Shown: piece after piece, positions 1 through 7,032 of the stretch
Layout: each line of letters starts with the position of its first letter
How positions within the stretch are numbered: the first letter of the stretch is position 1
Assembly: GCF_000167355.1 (NCBI RefSeq)
Contig: NZ_AAEW02000005.1
Location: forward strand, 164,522 to 228,521
DNA: 64,000 nt
From: Desulfuromonas acetoxidans DSM 684
Lineage (GTDB): Bacteria > Desulfobacterota > Desulfuromonadia > Desulfuromonadales > Desulfuromonadaceae
Direction: 5' to 3'
Made by a program: the position numbers and the translations under genes
Notes under the pieces: model-generated
Seen by the model: only the letters and a program-made list of their open reading frames with translations
Database searches by the model: none
What the model was told of the DNA's origin: nothing

Positions 1-436
1 CACCACCGGCATTCAATGCCTGTTCAAAATCGGTTTCGGCAACAATCTCGGGAACCCTTATCGGGGTTCCATCAGAATCCAAGGCAACAAAGACAAGAAG
101 TGACGTCAGGCACAGTTGTTTTTCGCCGCTCATCAGATCTTCCGCAACTACTTTGACATAAACCTCCAACGAGGTGGTACCGGTCCAACAGACGAACGAT
201 TCCAAGGTCACCGCCTGACCAACCCGCACCGGACAAAGAAATTCAACAGAATCAATAAATGCTGTGACAACTGTGGTACGAGCATGACGCATGGCTGATA
301 TGCTGGCAACTTCATCGACATAGGCCATCATCTTTCCACCAAATAATGTCCCATGGGTATTGGCATCAGGAGGAAGCACAACAGACGTTTTAGTGACCCG
401 CGATTCACTGCACGGTTTTGCCGACTTTTCTGCCAT
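1..436 (-). CDS. Acyl-CoA thioesterase, hotdog fold (3' end outside window)
   Basis: The visible 145 residues begin MAEKSAKPCSESRV and contain the hotdog thioesterase signature near residues 26-41 (NTHGTLFGGKMMAYVD), followed by a conserved second half of the fold. Family members (YkhA/YciA/BACH-like) hydrolyse acyl-CoA thioesters in the cytoplasm; the acyl chain preferred here cannot be told. The ATG at 436-434 is preceded by AGGAG at good spacing. The gene is cut by the left window edge; family proteins are about 130-170 residues, so only a short C-terminal piece should be missing. Confidence 0.85.
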   Translation of the reverse strand, partial: MAEKSAKPCSESRVTKTSVVLPPDANTHGTLFGGKMMAYVDEVASISAMRHARTTVVTAFIDSVEFLCPVRVGQAVTLESFVCWTGTTSLEVYVKVVAEDLMSGEKQLCLTSLLVFVALDSDGTPIRVPEIVAETDFEQALNAGG

Positions 437-609
437 AGTGACTCCTAAAACAACTCATTTAATTACATTTACACGTTAGCAGCCCTGTTCACTAAATAAC
501 AAGCGTTGTTTTGTGAGAAACATTAAACAAAAAAGCCCCTTACAGATATGCAAAGGACTAATATTATACAAAACTTCTGAGATTAAAACGTCACAGGACA
601 GTCAAGAAT

Positions 610-1476
610 TCATTGATTCATCTTGGCCAAAACTTTTGCTTTTTCTTCTTCATACTCTTTGCTAGAAATCAATCCATCCTCAAACAGGCTTTTTAAAAAT
701 TTAAGCTGCTGCTTGATCGCCTGTTGCTGTTGGCGTGGGGTTATGGCTGGCACACTCGTCTCACCCCTGTCTGGCTTATGCGTCGCATTGAGTGGCAAAG
801 AAAGTGTCGTTTTGGGCGGGGCAACAGGAACATACTGGTCTTCGACATCAAGATGGTCTTCAAAGGTTTCCATATCCACTTCAAGCCACATGCACACCTG
901 ACTGCCATCAGCCATTTTTTTTAGGTGTAATCCGGCGTTTTCAACAACCAGCGGAGTTTCGGTTCCAGCAACTTCAAGAGGGCTCAGCTTGGCAAATTGA
1001 TGATAGATGGCAGAGGTTTCACTCGGTGCCCGCTTGGCATTGATGTAACTAAAGGCAATGTTTACGTTATTGTCGGAATCAATAAACACCACCCCTTCGG
1101 TTTTGCGGCTGTTGCTGAACAGAACCCCCTGTTGCTGGCCAAAAGAGACAAAACGCACCCATTGCTGTGGTGACGCGTGCTGAAGAGCTTGCTGCAACGA
1201 CGGTGCAAGTCGTTCAATTTCCGCCGATTGAAATACCGCCATGGGTGTCTCTTCGTTGGCAATCCCCGCTGCACCAACATAGACCAGTTGCGCCAAAAGG
1301 TCTTTCACTGCATCCAATTGCAGATGATGTGGATGGGCAAAAGCCTGATCCGCCTGTTGCCCAAGAACAACCGCGTGATGGTACTGTTTTACAACAGAAG
1401 TCTGTCCCAACTGCACACTGGCACACGCAGTTAACAGCAGCAGAGCAACGCTCCATAAAACGGCCAGTTTTTTCAT
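610..1476 (-). CDS. Lipoprotein with C-terminal SHOCT domain
   Basis: 288 residues from MKKLAVLW. The signal peptide ends in a lipobox LLTAC with Cys18 as the predicted lipidated residue. The last 30 or so residues (LKFLKSLFEDGLISSKEYEEEK) match the SHOCT motif, a short helical hairpin found at the ends of many bacterial proteins and thought to mediate oligomerisation. The middle region is not recognised. The start was placed at 1476, not at the longer in-frame ATG at 1524, because GTGAGG precedes it and the signal peptide begins there. The protein is envelope-located; no function can be assigned. Confidence 0.7.
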   Translation of the reverse strand: MKKLAVLWSVALLLLTACASVQLGQTSVVKQYHHAVVLGQQADQAFAHPHHLQLDAVKDLLAQLVYVGAAGIANEETPMAVFQSAEIERLAPSLQQALQHASPQQWVRFVSFGQQQGVLFSNSRKTEGVVFIDSDNNVNIAFSYINAKRAPSETSAIYHQFAKLSPLEVAGTETPLVVENAGLHLKKMADGSQVCMWLEVDMETFEDHLDVEDQYVPVAPPKTTLSLPLNATHKPDRGETSVPAITPRQQQQAIKQQLKFLKSLFEDGLISSKEYEEEKAKVLAKMNQ

Positions 1477-1510
1477 AAAAACCTCACACCCGATATCATG
1501 AAAAAAATAA

Positions 1511-1542
1511 GGCAGGCTTCTCAATGTTGAAAAAAGCCTGCC
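1511..1542 (-). terminator. Rho-independent terminator of the porin gene
   Basis: Perfect 9-bp inverted repeat GGCAGGCTT / AAGCCTGCC with a 14-base loop. Read leftward it is followed by a T-rich run (TTATTTTTTT) and lies just after the porin stop codon. Confidence 0.8.
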
Positions 1543-1549
1543 CTAACCT

Positions 1550-2716
1550 TTAGAAACTGACAATAGCGCCCAGAGCGATTGTTTTAGTCTCCTCTTCAGC
1601 ATTGCCGATCGAAATCTCGTTGATGTTGTATTCACCAACCAGCTTCAATCCCTCATTGACCGTATAGAAGATGGCACCGGTTTTAGTTTCATTTTCCCAG
1701 TCCTCGACGCCGACATCGCCATCAAGCTCACTCTCGCCATACGATCCGACAAAGCGGAACGCACCGAGTGTGTATGCAGCCTGAAGCAGATAGCCCTCAG
1801 AGTCCAGTTCATCTCCATTGGCATCAACAACCGGCAGCCCCAGCGTCGTATCAGCACCGGCACCGAGTTCAAAACCAAGGCCACTCGCCTGATAGCCGGA
1901 AGCATGGAGAGCCAGACCGGAAAAACTGGCACGGATCCCGTAGGAAACTCCGTTAGTATCGATCTCGTTGTCCTCGTTTTCAGAAGACTGGGTTAAAAAG
2001 CCGGTCCACGCGGTGATGCCACCTTGCTTGTAGGTGTAATTGTAGGTCAATTCACCTTCGAAACGCGGTGCATGTTCTTCACCACCGGCGGCAGTGCGTG
2101 ACGGATCGACAACGCCAATGGTCAATTTAAAACCAGCAACTTCCGGCGAACGATAGGTGATCTGAGCCGAGGGGAACGGGTAGGTATAACCGGTACCGAT
2201 ATTTCCAAAGGAAACCCCGTTGCCATCGATCAGGCCCATGGCATCGCTGACATTACCGTAACCAAGCAAAATTTCATCGAGAAAGATGTTGGAGCGGTTG
2301 AAAATTGTGAAATCCTTACCGATCAGAACCTGGCCCCAACTGCCGTCGATCGTGCCGTAAAACTGACGAGTGTCGATACCGGATTCGGTCACATTATTAT
2401 CGCTGTCATTAATCGTCACCCAGAAGGATGCACGGCCACCCAATTTCAGATCACCGATCTGCTTGCTGAAATTGAAGCCGATCCAGTTCGGCAAAAAGCC
2501 CATTTTCACCCGGGACTGTTCCCGGTCAGAGCCGGCAATGGCTTCCATTGCCGCATTTTTATCACTGTCACTATGGACATAAAACGTGTTGAACGATCCA
2601 TCAACGCTGAATGTTGTGGCATCCGCTTCATAGAGTGTAAGGGCAGCAAAAGCTGCTTGTCCACTCAACATAAAGATGGCCGCTCCACAAACTACCCCCC
2701 AAAACAATTTACGCAT
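1550..2716 (-). CDS. Outer-membrane porin
   Basis: 388 residues from MRKLFWGVVCG, with a Sec signal peptide ending at QAAFA-AL. The mature protein alternates polar and hydrophobic residues in beta-strand fashion, is rich in Gly, Asp and aromatic residues, and ends in ...ALGAIVSF with the C-terminal Phe recognised by the BAM machinery. These are the marks of a 16-stranded diffusion porin of the Gram-negative porin family. The start at 2716 is preceded by GGGAGAAAGT; the ORF extends 27 codons upstream without a signal peptide. Substrate preference cannot be read from the sequence. Confidence 0.8.
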   Translation of the reverse strand: MRKLFWGVVCGAAIFMLSGQAAFAALTLYEADATTFSVDGSFNTFYVHSDSDKNAAMEAIAGSDREQSRVKMGFLPNWIGFNFSKQIGDLKLGGRASFWVTINDSDNNVTESGIDTRQFYGTIDGSWGQVLIGKDFTIFNRSNIFLDEILLGYGNVSDAMGLIDGNGVSFGNIGTGYTYPFPSAQITYRSPEVAGFKLTIGVVDPSRTAAGGEEHAPRFEGELTYNYTYKQGGITAWTGFLTQSSENEDNEIDTNGVSYGIRASFSGLALHASGYQASGLGFELGAGADTTLGLPVVDANGDELDSEGYLLQAAYTLGAFRFVGSYGESELDGDVGVEDWENETKTGAIFYTVNEGLKLVGEYNINEISIGNAEEETKTIALGAIVSF

Positions 2717-3096
2717 ACTTTCTCCCATTTTGATTGATGTGACATTTTGACACCATGAATTAACACTTAATTCATGACGCCGCCTCTCCCTTGGCATAAA
2801 AAAGAACGATGTTTACATCGTTGCAAAACTTGAAAGGCTTCTTAGCCATGTTCATGCCAAAAACATCACATCAAGATAAAACAGGGGTTTAGTATACATT
2901 TTTACAAAATTGGCTCAGTGCAAAACCAAAACTGAACCATAATGGAACAACATAGCAAGCACTTAAGAGACACAATGAACCAATATGTGACACAATGTAT
3001 ACACTACGGGCTCTAATTATTAGCCATGGATCATTCGGTTATGGTAAATAAAACAACTTACTATTTTTTTAAATAGCTTTTGCGAGTAATAAATAA
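2717..3096. other. Intergenic region upstream of the porin
   Basis: AT-rich, no convincing gene. It holds the 5' leader of the porin (with a hairpin at 2805-2822) and a close direct repeat of GACACAATG at about 2970-3000. The porin promoter should lie here but no clear -35/-10 pair stands out. Confidence 0.5.
2805..2822 (-). promoter_or_regulatory. Hairpin with T-run in the porin leader
   Basis: Perfect 7-bp inverted repeat AACGATG / CATCGTT with a 4-base loop. Read leftward it is followed by CTTTTTTAT, so it has the form of a small terminator about 90 bases before the porin start. It could be an attenuator or a leader-stabilising hairpin; the stem is short. Confidence 0.3.
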
Positions 3097-4008
3097 TCAG
3101 GAATGATATCGAAGATGATAAAGGCGGGTTTTACAGTGCGGTTTTTTTTCGGGAAAGTCCTCTCCTGAGTCCAGGCAGCCCAACAGCTCCGCGCAAGGCA
3201 GATACGAAGCAAGTAAGTCCTCAAGAAAAGATTCTTCAACATGGGGGCCATTGAGGCAAAGCATCAGCTCGCCACCGGGAACAACCCAGCTGGGAAGACG
3301 CTGCAACAACTTCGGCCAATGGGTCTGGGCTGTGAAACTGCGCCCTTGCTGGGCAGGAGGATCACAGACAATCAGGTCAAAAGGAGCCAGTTTACGCATG
3401 CGGCTGTTACTGCGAAAGACCTCTACAGCTACGAAACTGGCATCGCGCAAGTCATAACCGTTAAGCAGGTGATTGGCGCGGCCAAGCTCTAACGCACTGC
3501 GACTCATATCAACATTACACACATTCCTGGCGCCCCCCGCCAATGCCGCGATAGAAAAGGAACAGGTATAGGCAAACAGGTTGAGCACCTTTTTGCCTTG
3601 AGCCCGTTGACGAACTAGACGGCGACCAAAAGCCATATCCGGAAAAAAACCAAGGTTCTGCCCGCGATCAAGCTGAAGATGGTATCGCAGGCCATCCTCG
3701 AGCGCCTCAGGCTGATCCGGAGCCTCACCTGACACCACCCTGACCGGGCAGCCCTGTTGATAACGATACTGCACCACCACACAACGTGCGTCAGCAATCA
3801 GCTCACGCAATTCGGCAGCCATCGCCTCAAGCCACGCGGCATCGCGCTGCCGATACAGGCAGATCAGGATCAGATGCGGGTGGTAATCAATGACCACATC
3901 GTCGTAACCGGAAAAACATTGCCCACGGCCATAAAACAACCGCCGACTTTCACCGTTGGCGGGCAGATGATGTTGTACTTCGGTTAACAGGGGGGACAAT
4001 GGTTGCAT
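3097..4008 (-). CDS. Class I SAM-dependent methyltransferase (RlmI/RlmK-like)
   Basis: 303 residues. Residues 141-160 (VLNLFAYTCSFSIAALAGGA) form the SAM-binding motif I and DPPAQ at 216-220 is the catalytic-loop motif IV typical of RNA methyltransferases related to RlmI/RlmK (COG1092 type). The N-terminal PUA RNA-binding domain of RlmI is not apparent; instead there is an unrecognised region of about 100 residues. The likely role is base methylation of rRNA, but the target is an inference. The start is 8 bases after the stop of the DUF4197 gene, so the two are probably co-transcribed and coupled. Confidence 0.7.
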   Translation of the reverse strand: MQPLSPLLTEVQHHLPANGESRRLFYGRGQCFSGYDDVVIDYHPHLILICLYRQRDAAWLEAMAAELRELIADARCVVVQYRYQQGCPVRVVSGEAPDQPEALEDGLRYHLQLDRGQNLGFFPDMAFGRRLVRQRAQGKKVLNLFAYTCSFSIAALAGGARNVCNVDMSRSALELGRANHLLNGYDLRDASFVAVEVFRSNSRMRKLAPFDLIVCDPPAQQGRSFTAQTHWPKLLQRLPSWVVPGGELMLCLNGPHVEESFLEDLLASYLPCAELLGCLDSGEDFPEKKPHCKTRLYHLRYHS

Positions 4009-4016
4009 ACCTGTGG

Positions 4017-4751
4017 TCAGTCCTGCGCTGCAAAAACTGTTTTCAGCAGTTCGGTTGTGCGTTTGGCTGGGTCCCGACGAATCTTGACCTCCTCAGTCGC
4101 CAGCATGGTGAACACGCCATCCTGAGCTTCATCAACAATATACTGCTCAAGGTCAAATTGCGGCTTAGACGTAAACGGTAAGGCATTGTAAGCATTTACC
4201 AGCGTCGTGTAATAGCCATATACGCCAACTTCAGCCATTTTATCCTGGACAATGGGCTTGAATTTTTCAGACAGTTGAGTGGAGGTCTTTTCGCGGAAAT
4301 AATCCGTGGCCGCCGTATCATCCCCCTGCAAAACCCCCATGGCATCAGTCAGAGTCATCGATGTGATAGCCTCCCAGAACACCCCTTTGGCTTCGCCGGA
4401 AGCACTCTCTGCAGCGCGGTTCATGGCCACTTCAAACTCATCAACATACGAGTCCATACCGACACTGCGTAATGTGGTGGAGACCTTCTGTAACGACTCA
4501 GGCATGGCAATACGGATCAGGGAATTTCCGAGAAAGCCGTCCTCAGCCGAGGTCAAAGAGACTGCGCGTTCACTGCCGACCCGCAGGGCTTCTTTGAGCC
4601 CTGAGGCAACGGTGGATTCGTCAAGGGCGCTGGCCGTGGTTGTCGAGGTGAGCAAGCTGCTGAGCAATGGGGATTCAGTAACCTCAACACAACCGGTACT
4701 GAGGCTGATCACGACAGTGATAACGGCTGCAAACCAATAATTTCGTTTCAT
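4017..4751 (-). CDS. DUF4197 family lipoprotein
   Basis: 244 residues from MKRNYWFAAV, signal peptide with lipobox LSTGC (Cys21). The body matches the DUF4197 family pattern: LKEALRVGSERAV, then a helical region with NRAAESA and ending YIVDEAQDGVF...EEVKIRRDP. The function of the family is unknown; it occurs in the envelope of many proteobacteria. The start was moved to 4751 because AGGAGGGG lies 5 bases before it; two further in-frame ATGs upstream lack a ribosome-binding site. Probably the first gene of an operon with the downstream methyltransferase. Confidence 0.75.
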   Translation of the reverse strand: MKRNYWFAAVITVVISLSTGCVEVTESPLLSSLLTSTTTASALDESTVASGLKEALRVGSERAVSLTSAEDGFLGNSLIRIAMPESLQKVSTTLRSVGMDSYVDEFEVAMNRAAESASGEAKGVFWEAITSMTLTDAMGVLQGDDTAATDYFREKTSTQLSEKFKPIVQDKMAEVGVYGYYTTLVNAYNALPFTSKPQFDLEQYIVDEAQDGVFTMLATEEVKIRRDPAKRTTELLKTVFAAQD

Positions 4752-4776
4752 TTGTCCCCTCCTGTTCATCATCCAA

Positions 4777-4899
4777 CATTCCTCGCATCAGCGAATGCTT
4801 TCAGTGCACGTGACCTGCGAACCACAGGACCTGGTCTTTCGACCTGCTGATGGGAGGACTGGCGTGCCTTTTACCAGAAACGCCTTGCGAAACCAGTCC
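4777..4899 (-). promoter_or_regulatory. Possible structured leader RNA upstream of the DUF4197 gene
   Basis: Read leftward, four hairpins follow one another: a two-part stem pairing 4895-4899 with 4856-4860 and 4880-4884 with 4861-4865, a GGTC-GAAA-GACC tetraloop hairpin (4833-4844), CCTGTG/CGCAGG (4814-4828), and an interrupted CATTC/GAATG stem (4777-4797), ending about 25 bases before the DUF4197 start codon. It matches no riboswitch consensus that I know. It may be a leader RNA or chance folding of a GC-rich stretch. Confidence 0.3.
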
Positions 4900-4953
4900 G
4901 GAAAAAAGACTTTTAACCAGCACTGACACATCACCTTCAACACGATTTTAATA

Positions 4954-4983
4954 TTGACAGAGCCCTGCCAGGAACGCTACACA
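4954..4983 (+). promoter_or_regulatory. Sigma-70-type promoter for the radical SAM gene
   Basis: Perfect -35 TTGACA (4954-4959), 18-base spacer, -10 candidate TACACA (4978-4983), 40 bases before the start codon at 5023. Confidence 0.5.
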
Positions 4984-5022
4984 AAATCTTTCCTCTGCTG
5001 ACACAGGATCTCACCACAACAC

Positions 5023-6525
5023 ATGCTGCTCATCCACCCTCCCATCGCCAAAGCCTGTGAGCCACCGGCGGGTCTCGCTCTCCTGGCCGGAGTTCTGCGC
5101 GCCCATGGGCAGAGCTGTCAGGTGATTGACTGCAACCTTGAAGCGCAGGAGCATCTCATTCAAGCCCCTGCCGTTAGTGATGACACCTGGACACGGCGGG
5201 CGAAAAAACATGCGTCGAGTAACCTTGAAACCATCCGCCAGCCTGCACTGTATCACACGTTTTCCCGTTATCAACGCTGTGTTGCCGATCTCAATCGCGC
5301 CCTTAATCAGAGCAGCCAACAGGCGGCCATGACGTTGAGCAACTATACCGACAGCAGCTTTTCCTGCGTGCGCAGTGACGATCTGCTGGCCGCAGTGGAA
5401 CACCCGGAGCAGAGTCCTTTCCATGACTATTTTATGAACCGCTTGCCCCAGGCTCTGGAAGAAAACGCACCGCAATTCATCGGCATTTCTCTCAATTTTA
5501 TGAGTCAGGCGGTTCCAACCTTTGCCATGATCGGCCTGTTGAAAAAAATCGCTCCACAAGTGACTATCATTGTCGGTGGCGGTTTGATGACATCCTGGAT
5601 GCGCCATCCGAACTGGCAAAACCCTTTTAAAAGCTGCATTGATCACTGTGTCGATGGCCCTGGTGAAGCCGCGTTGCTGAAACTGCTCGGTGTTCATCCC
5701 CAGCAAAACCTGACCGCCCCACCGGACTATTCAGTCCTGCCGTTGGAGCACTACTGGTCACCGTCTCCGATTCTTCCTCTAGCAACATCCCGCGGCTGTT
5801 ACTGGAACCGCTGCACCTTTTGCCCGGAACGCGCCGAACAAAATCCCTATCACCCTTTGACCGTGTCCACCATTGTTGAGCAACTCCATCACTTGTGCAG
5901 CGAATGGCAACCGGGACTGGTTCATCTGCTGGACAACGCGATTAGCCCGGCGCTGATCAATGCGCTGATGGCCCAGCCTCTGCCCGCCCCCTGGTACGGC
6001 TTTGCCCGAATCAGCAAACAATTAGCAGATCCCGACTATTGCCGGGCGTTGCGACAATCCGGTTGTATCATGATCAAGCTGGGCGTGGAATCGGGCGATA
6101 ATCAGGTTCTGGAAAGCATGGACAAAGGTGTCACCGTCGAGCTGACGGAACGGGTGCTGAACAGCCTCAAGCTGGCGGGCATCGCAACCTACGTCTATCT
6201 GCTGTTCGGCACGCCGACGGAAAATCTTGACGCGGCAGAAGCAACCCGCCAATTTATCTGTCGCAACCATGAGGCCATCGGCTTTTTGAATCTGGCGATC
6301 TTCAACCTGCCAACCAACAGCCCGGATGCTCAACGTCTGGATTTACGCCCGTTTTATCAGGGGGATTTGAGTCTTTATAGTGATTTTGACCATCCTAAAG
6401 GCTGGAATCGTGGCGAGGTGCGTCGTTTCATCGACAAACGGATTAAGAAAGAACCGCTCATTGCGGAAATCTTGCGCCGCGATCCACCGCAGTTCACCTC
6501 CAACCATGCGGCGTTCTTTGTTTAA
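5023..6525 (+). CDS. B12-binding-type radical SAM protein
   Basis: 500 residues. The N-terminus (MLLIHPPIAKACEPPAGLALLAGVLR) is the cobalamin-binding-like Rossmann domain opening seen in B12-dependent radical SAM enzymes. The iron-sulfur cysteines are Cys259, Cys264 and Cys267 (GCYWNRCTFC), a CX4CX2C spacing rather than the usual CX3CX2C. Later motifs include KLGVESGDNQVLESMDKG, typical of this superfamily. Members methylate or rearrange unreactive carbons in cofactors, lipids or peptides; the substrate here is unknown. No obvious partner gene is adjacent. The ribosome-binding site is weak; the ATG at 5023 is kept because the domain starts there. Confidence 0.8.
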   Translation: MLLIHPPIAKACEPPAGLALLAGVLRAHGQSCQVIDCNLEAQEHLIQAPAVSDDTWTRRAKKHASSNLETIRQPALYHTFSRYQRCVADLNRALNQSSQQAAMTLSNYTDSSFSCVRSDDLLAAVEHPEQSPFHDYFMNRLPQALEENAPQFIGISLNFMSQAVPTFAMIGLLKKIAPQVTIIVGGGLMTSWMRHPNWQNPFKSCIDHCVDGPGEAALLKLLGVHPQQNLTAPPDYSVLPLEHYWSPSPILPLATSRGCYWNRCTFCPERAEQNPYHPLTVSTIVEQLHHLCSEWQPGLVHLLDNAISPALINALMAQPLPAPWYGFARISKQLADPDYCRALRQSGCIMIKLGVESGDNQVLESMDKGVTVELTERVLNSLKLAGIATYVYLLFGTPTENLDAAEATRQFICRNHEAIGFLNLAIFNLPTNSPDAQRLDLRPFYQGDLSLYSDFDHPKGWNRGEVRRFIDKRIKKEPLIAEILRRDPPQFTSNHAAFFV

Positions 6526-6609
6526 CGCAAGGTTATGACCACCCGGATTCACCCCGATAGATACCGTGAGATTTCAAGCTACTAGTTCGACGCTAATGTG
6601 GTTCGACCT

Positions 6610-6641
6610 GTGGGCGCGACAGCCCACATCACGTAGGTAAC
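6610..6641 (+). repeat. Fragment of dispersed intergenic repeat
   Basis: The hairpin GTGGGC-GCGACA-GCCCAC followed by ATCACGTAGGTAAC closely resembles the start of the long repeat copy at 48649 (GTGGGC-GCGGAA-GCCCACGTCACGTGCGTAC). Only this end is present here. Confidence 0.5.
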
Positions 6642-6686
6642 ACGTCACGTACAAGGATGAGGTTTGCAGCAGGAGAAGGGGTAGCC

Positions 6687-6947
6687 TTACAGCTTTGCCT
6701 CAGGCAACTCAGGAAGCCGATTCAAAGCAGCAACATAACGCTGCAAATCAAACGATTCGCCACTTTTCAGCACATCAAACACCTCAGAAATCACCACACA
6801 GCCAATCAGCTCACGCGCTTCCGGCTCAGGGTAGCCTTCATTAACCAGACGAACCAGTGTTTCGGTCACCTCGGGCGGCTCATTGGTATCAATCTGTTCC
6901 TGAACCACCTGGGCAATGGCATTTTCGATGCGGGGATGGACGTCCAT
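6687..6947 (-). CDS. Small hypothetical protein downstream of TRAP permease
   Basis: 86 residues, MDVHPRIENAIAQVV..., strongly acidic, predicted mostly helical, with no signal peptide or membrane segment. It has an excellent ribosome-binding site (AGGAGGGAAT) and codon use like its neighbours, so it is a real gene. It is the last gene of the leftward TAXI-TRAP run, about 85 bases after the permease stop. No family is recognised; it may be a cytoplasmic partner of the transporter or simply a passenger. Confidence 0.6.
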   Translation of the reverse strand: MDVHPRIENAIAQVVQEQIDTNEPPEVTETLVRLVNEGYPEPEARELIGCVVISEVFDVLKSGESFDLQRYVAALNRLPELPEAKL

Positions 6948-7032
6948 ATTCCCTCCTGTTGAGATGATAAAATTCTTTGTTCGGGAGGCACAGACTAACC
7001 ATCCACTTTGAAAAAATCAAGGAATTCTCTGG

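Noticed and set aside
4777..4899. c-di-GMP (GEMM) or cobalamin riboswitch
   Set aside because: The conserved cores of these riboswitches are absent; only generic hairpins are seen.
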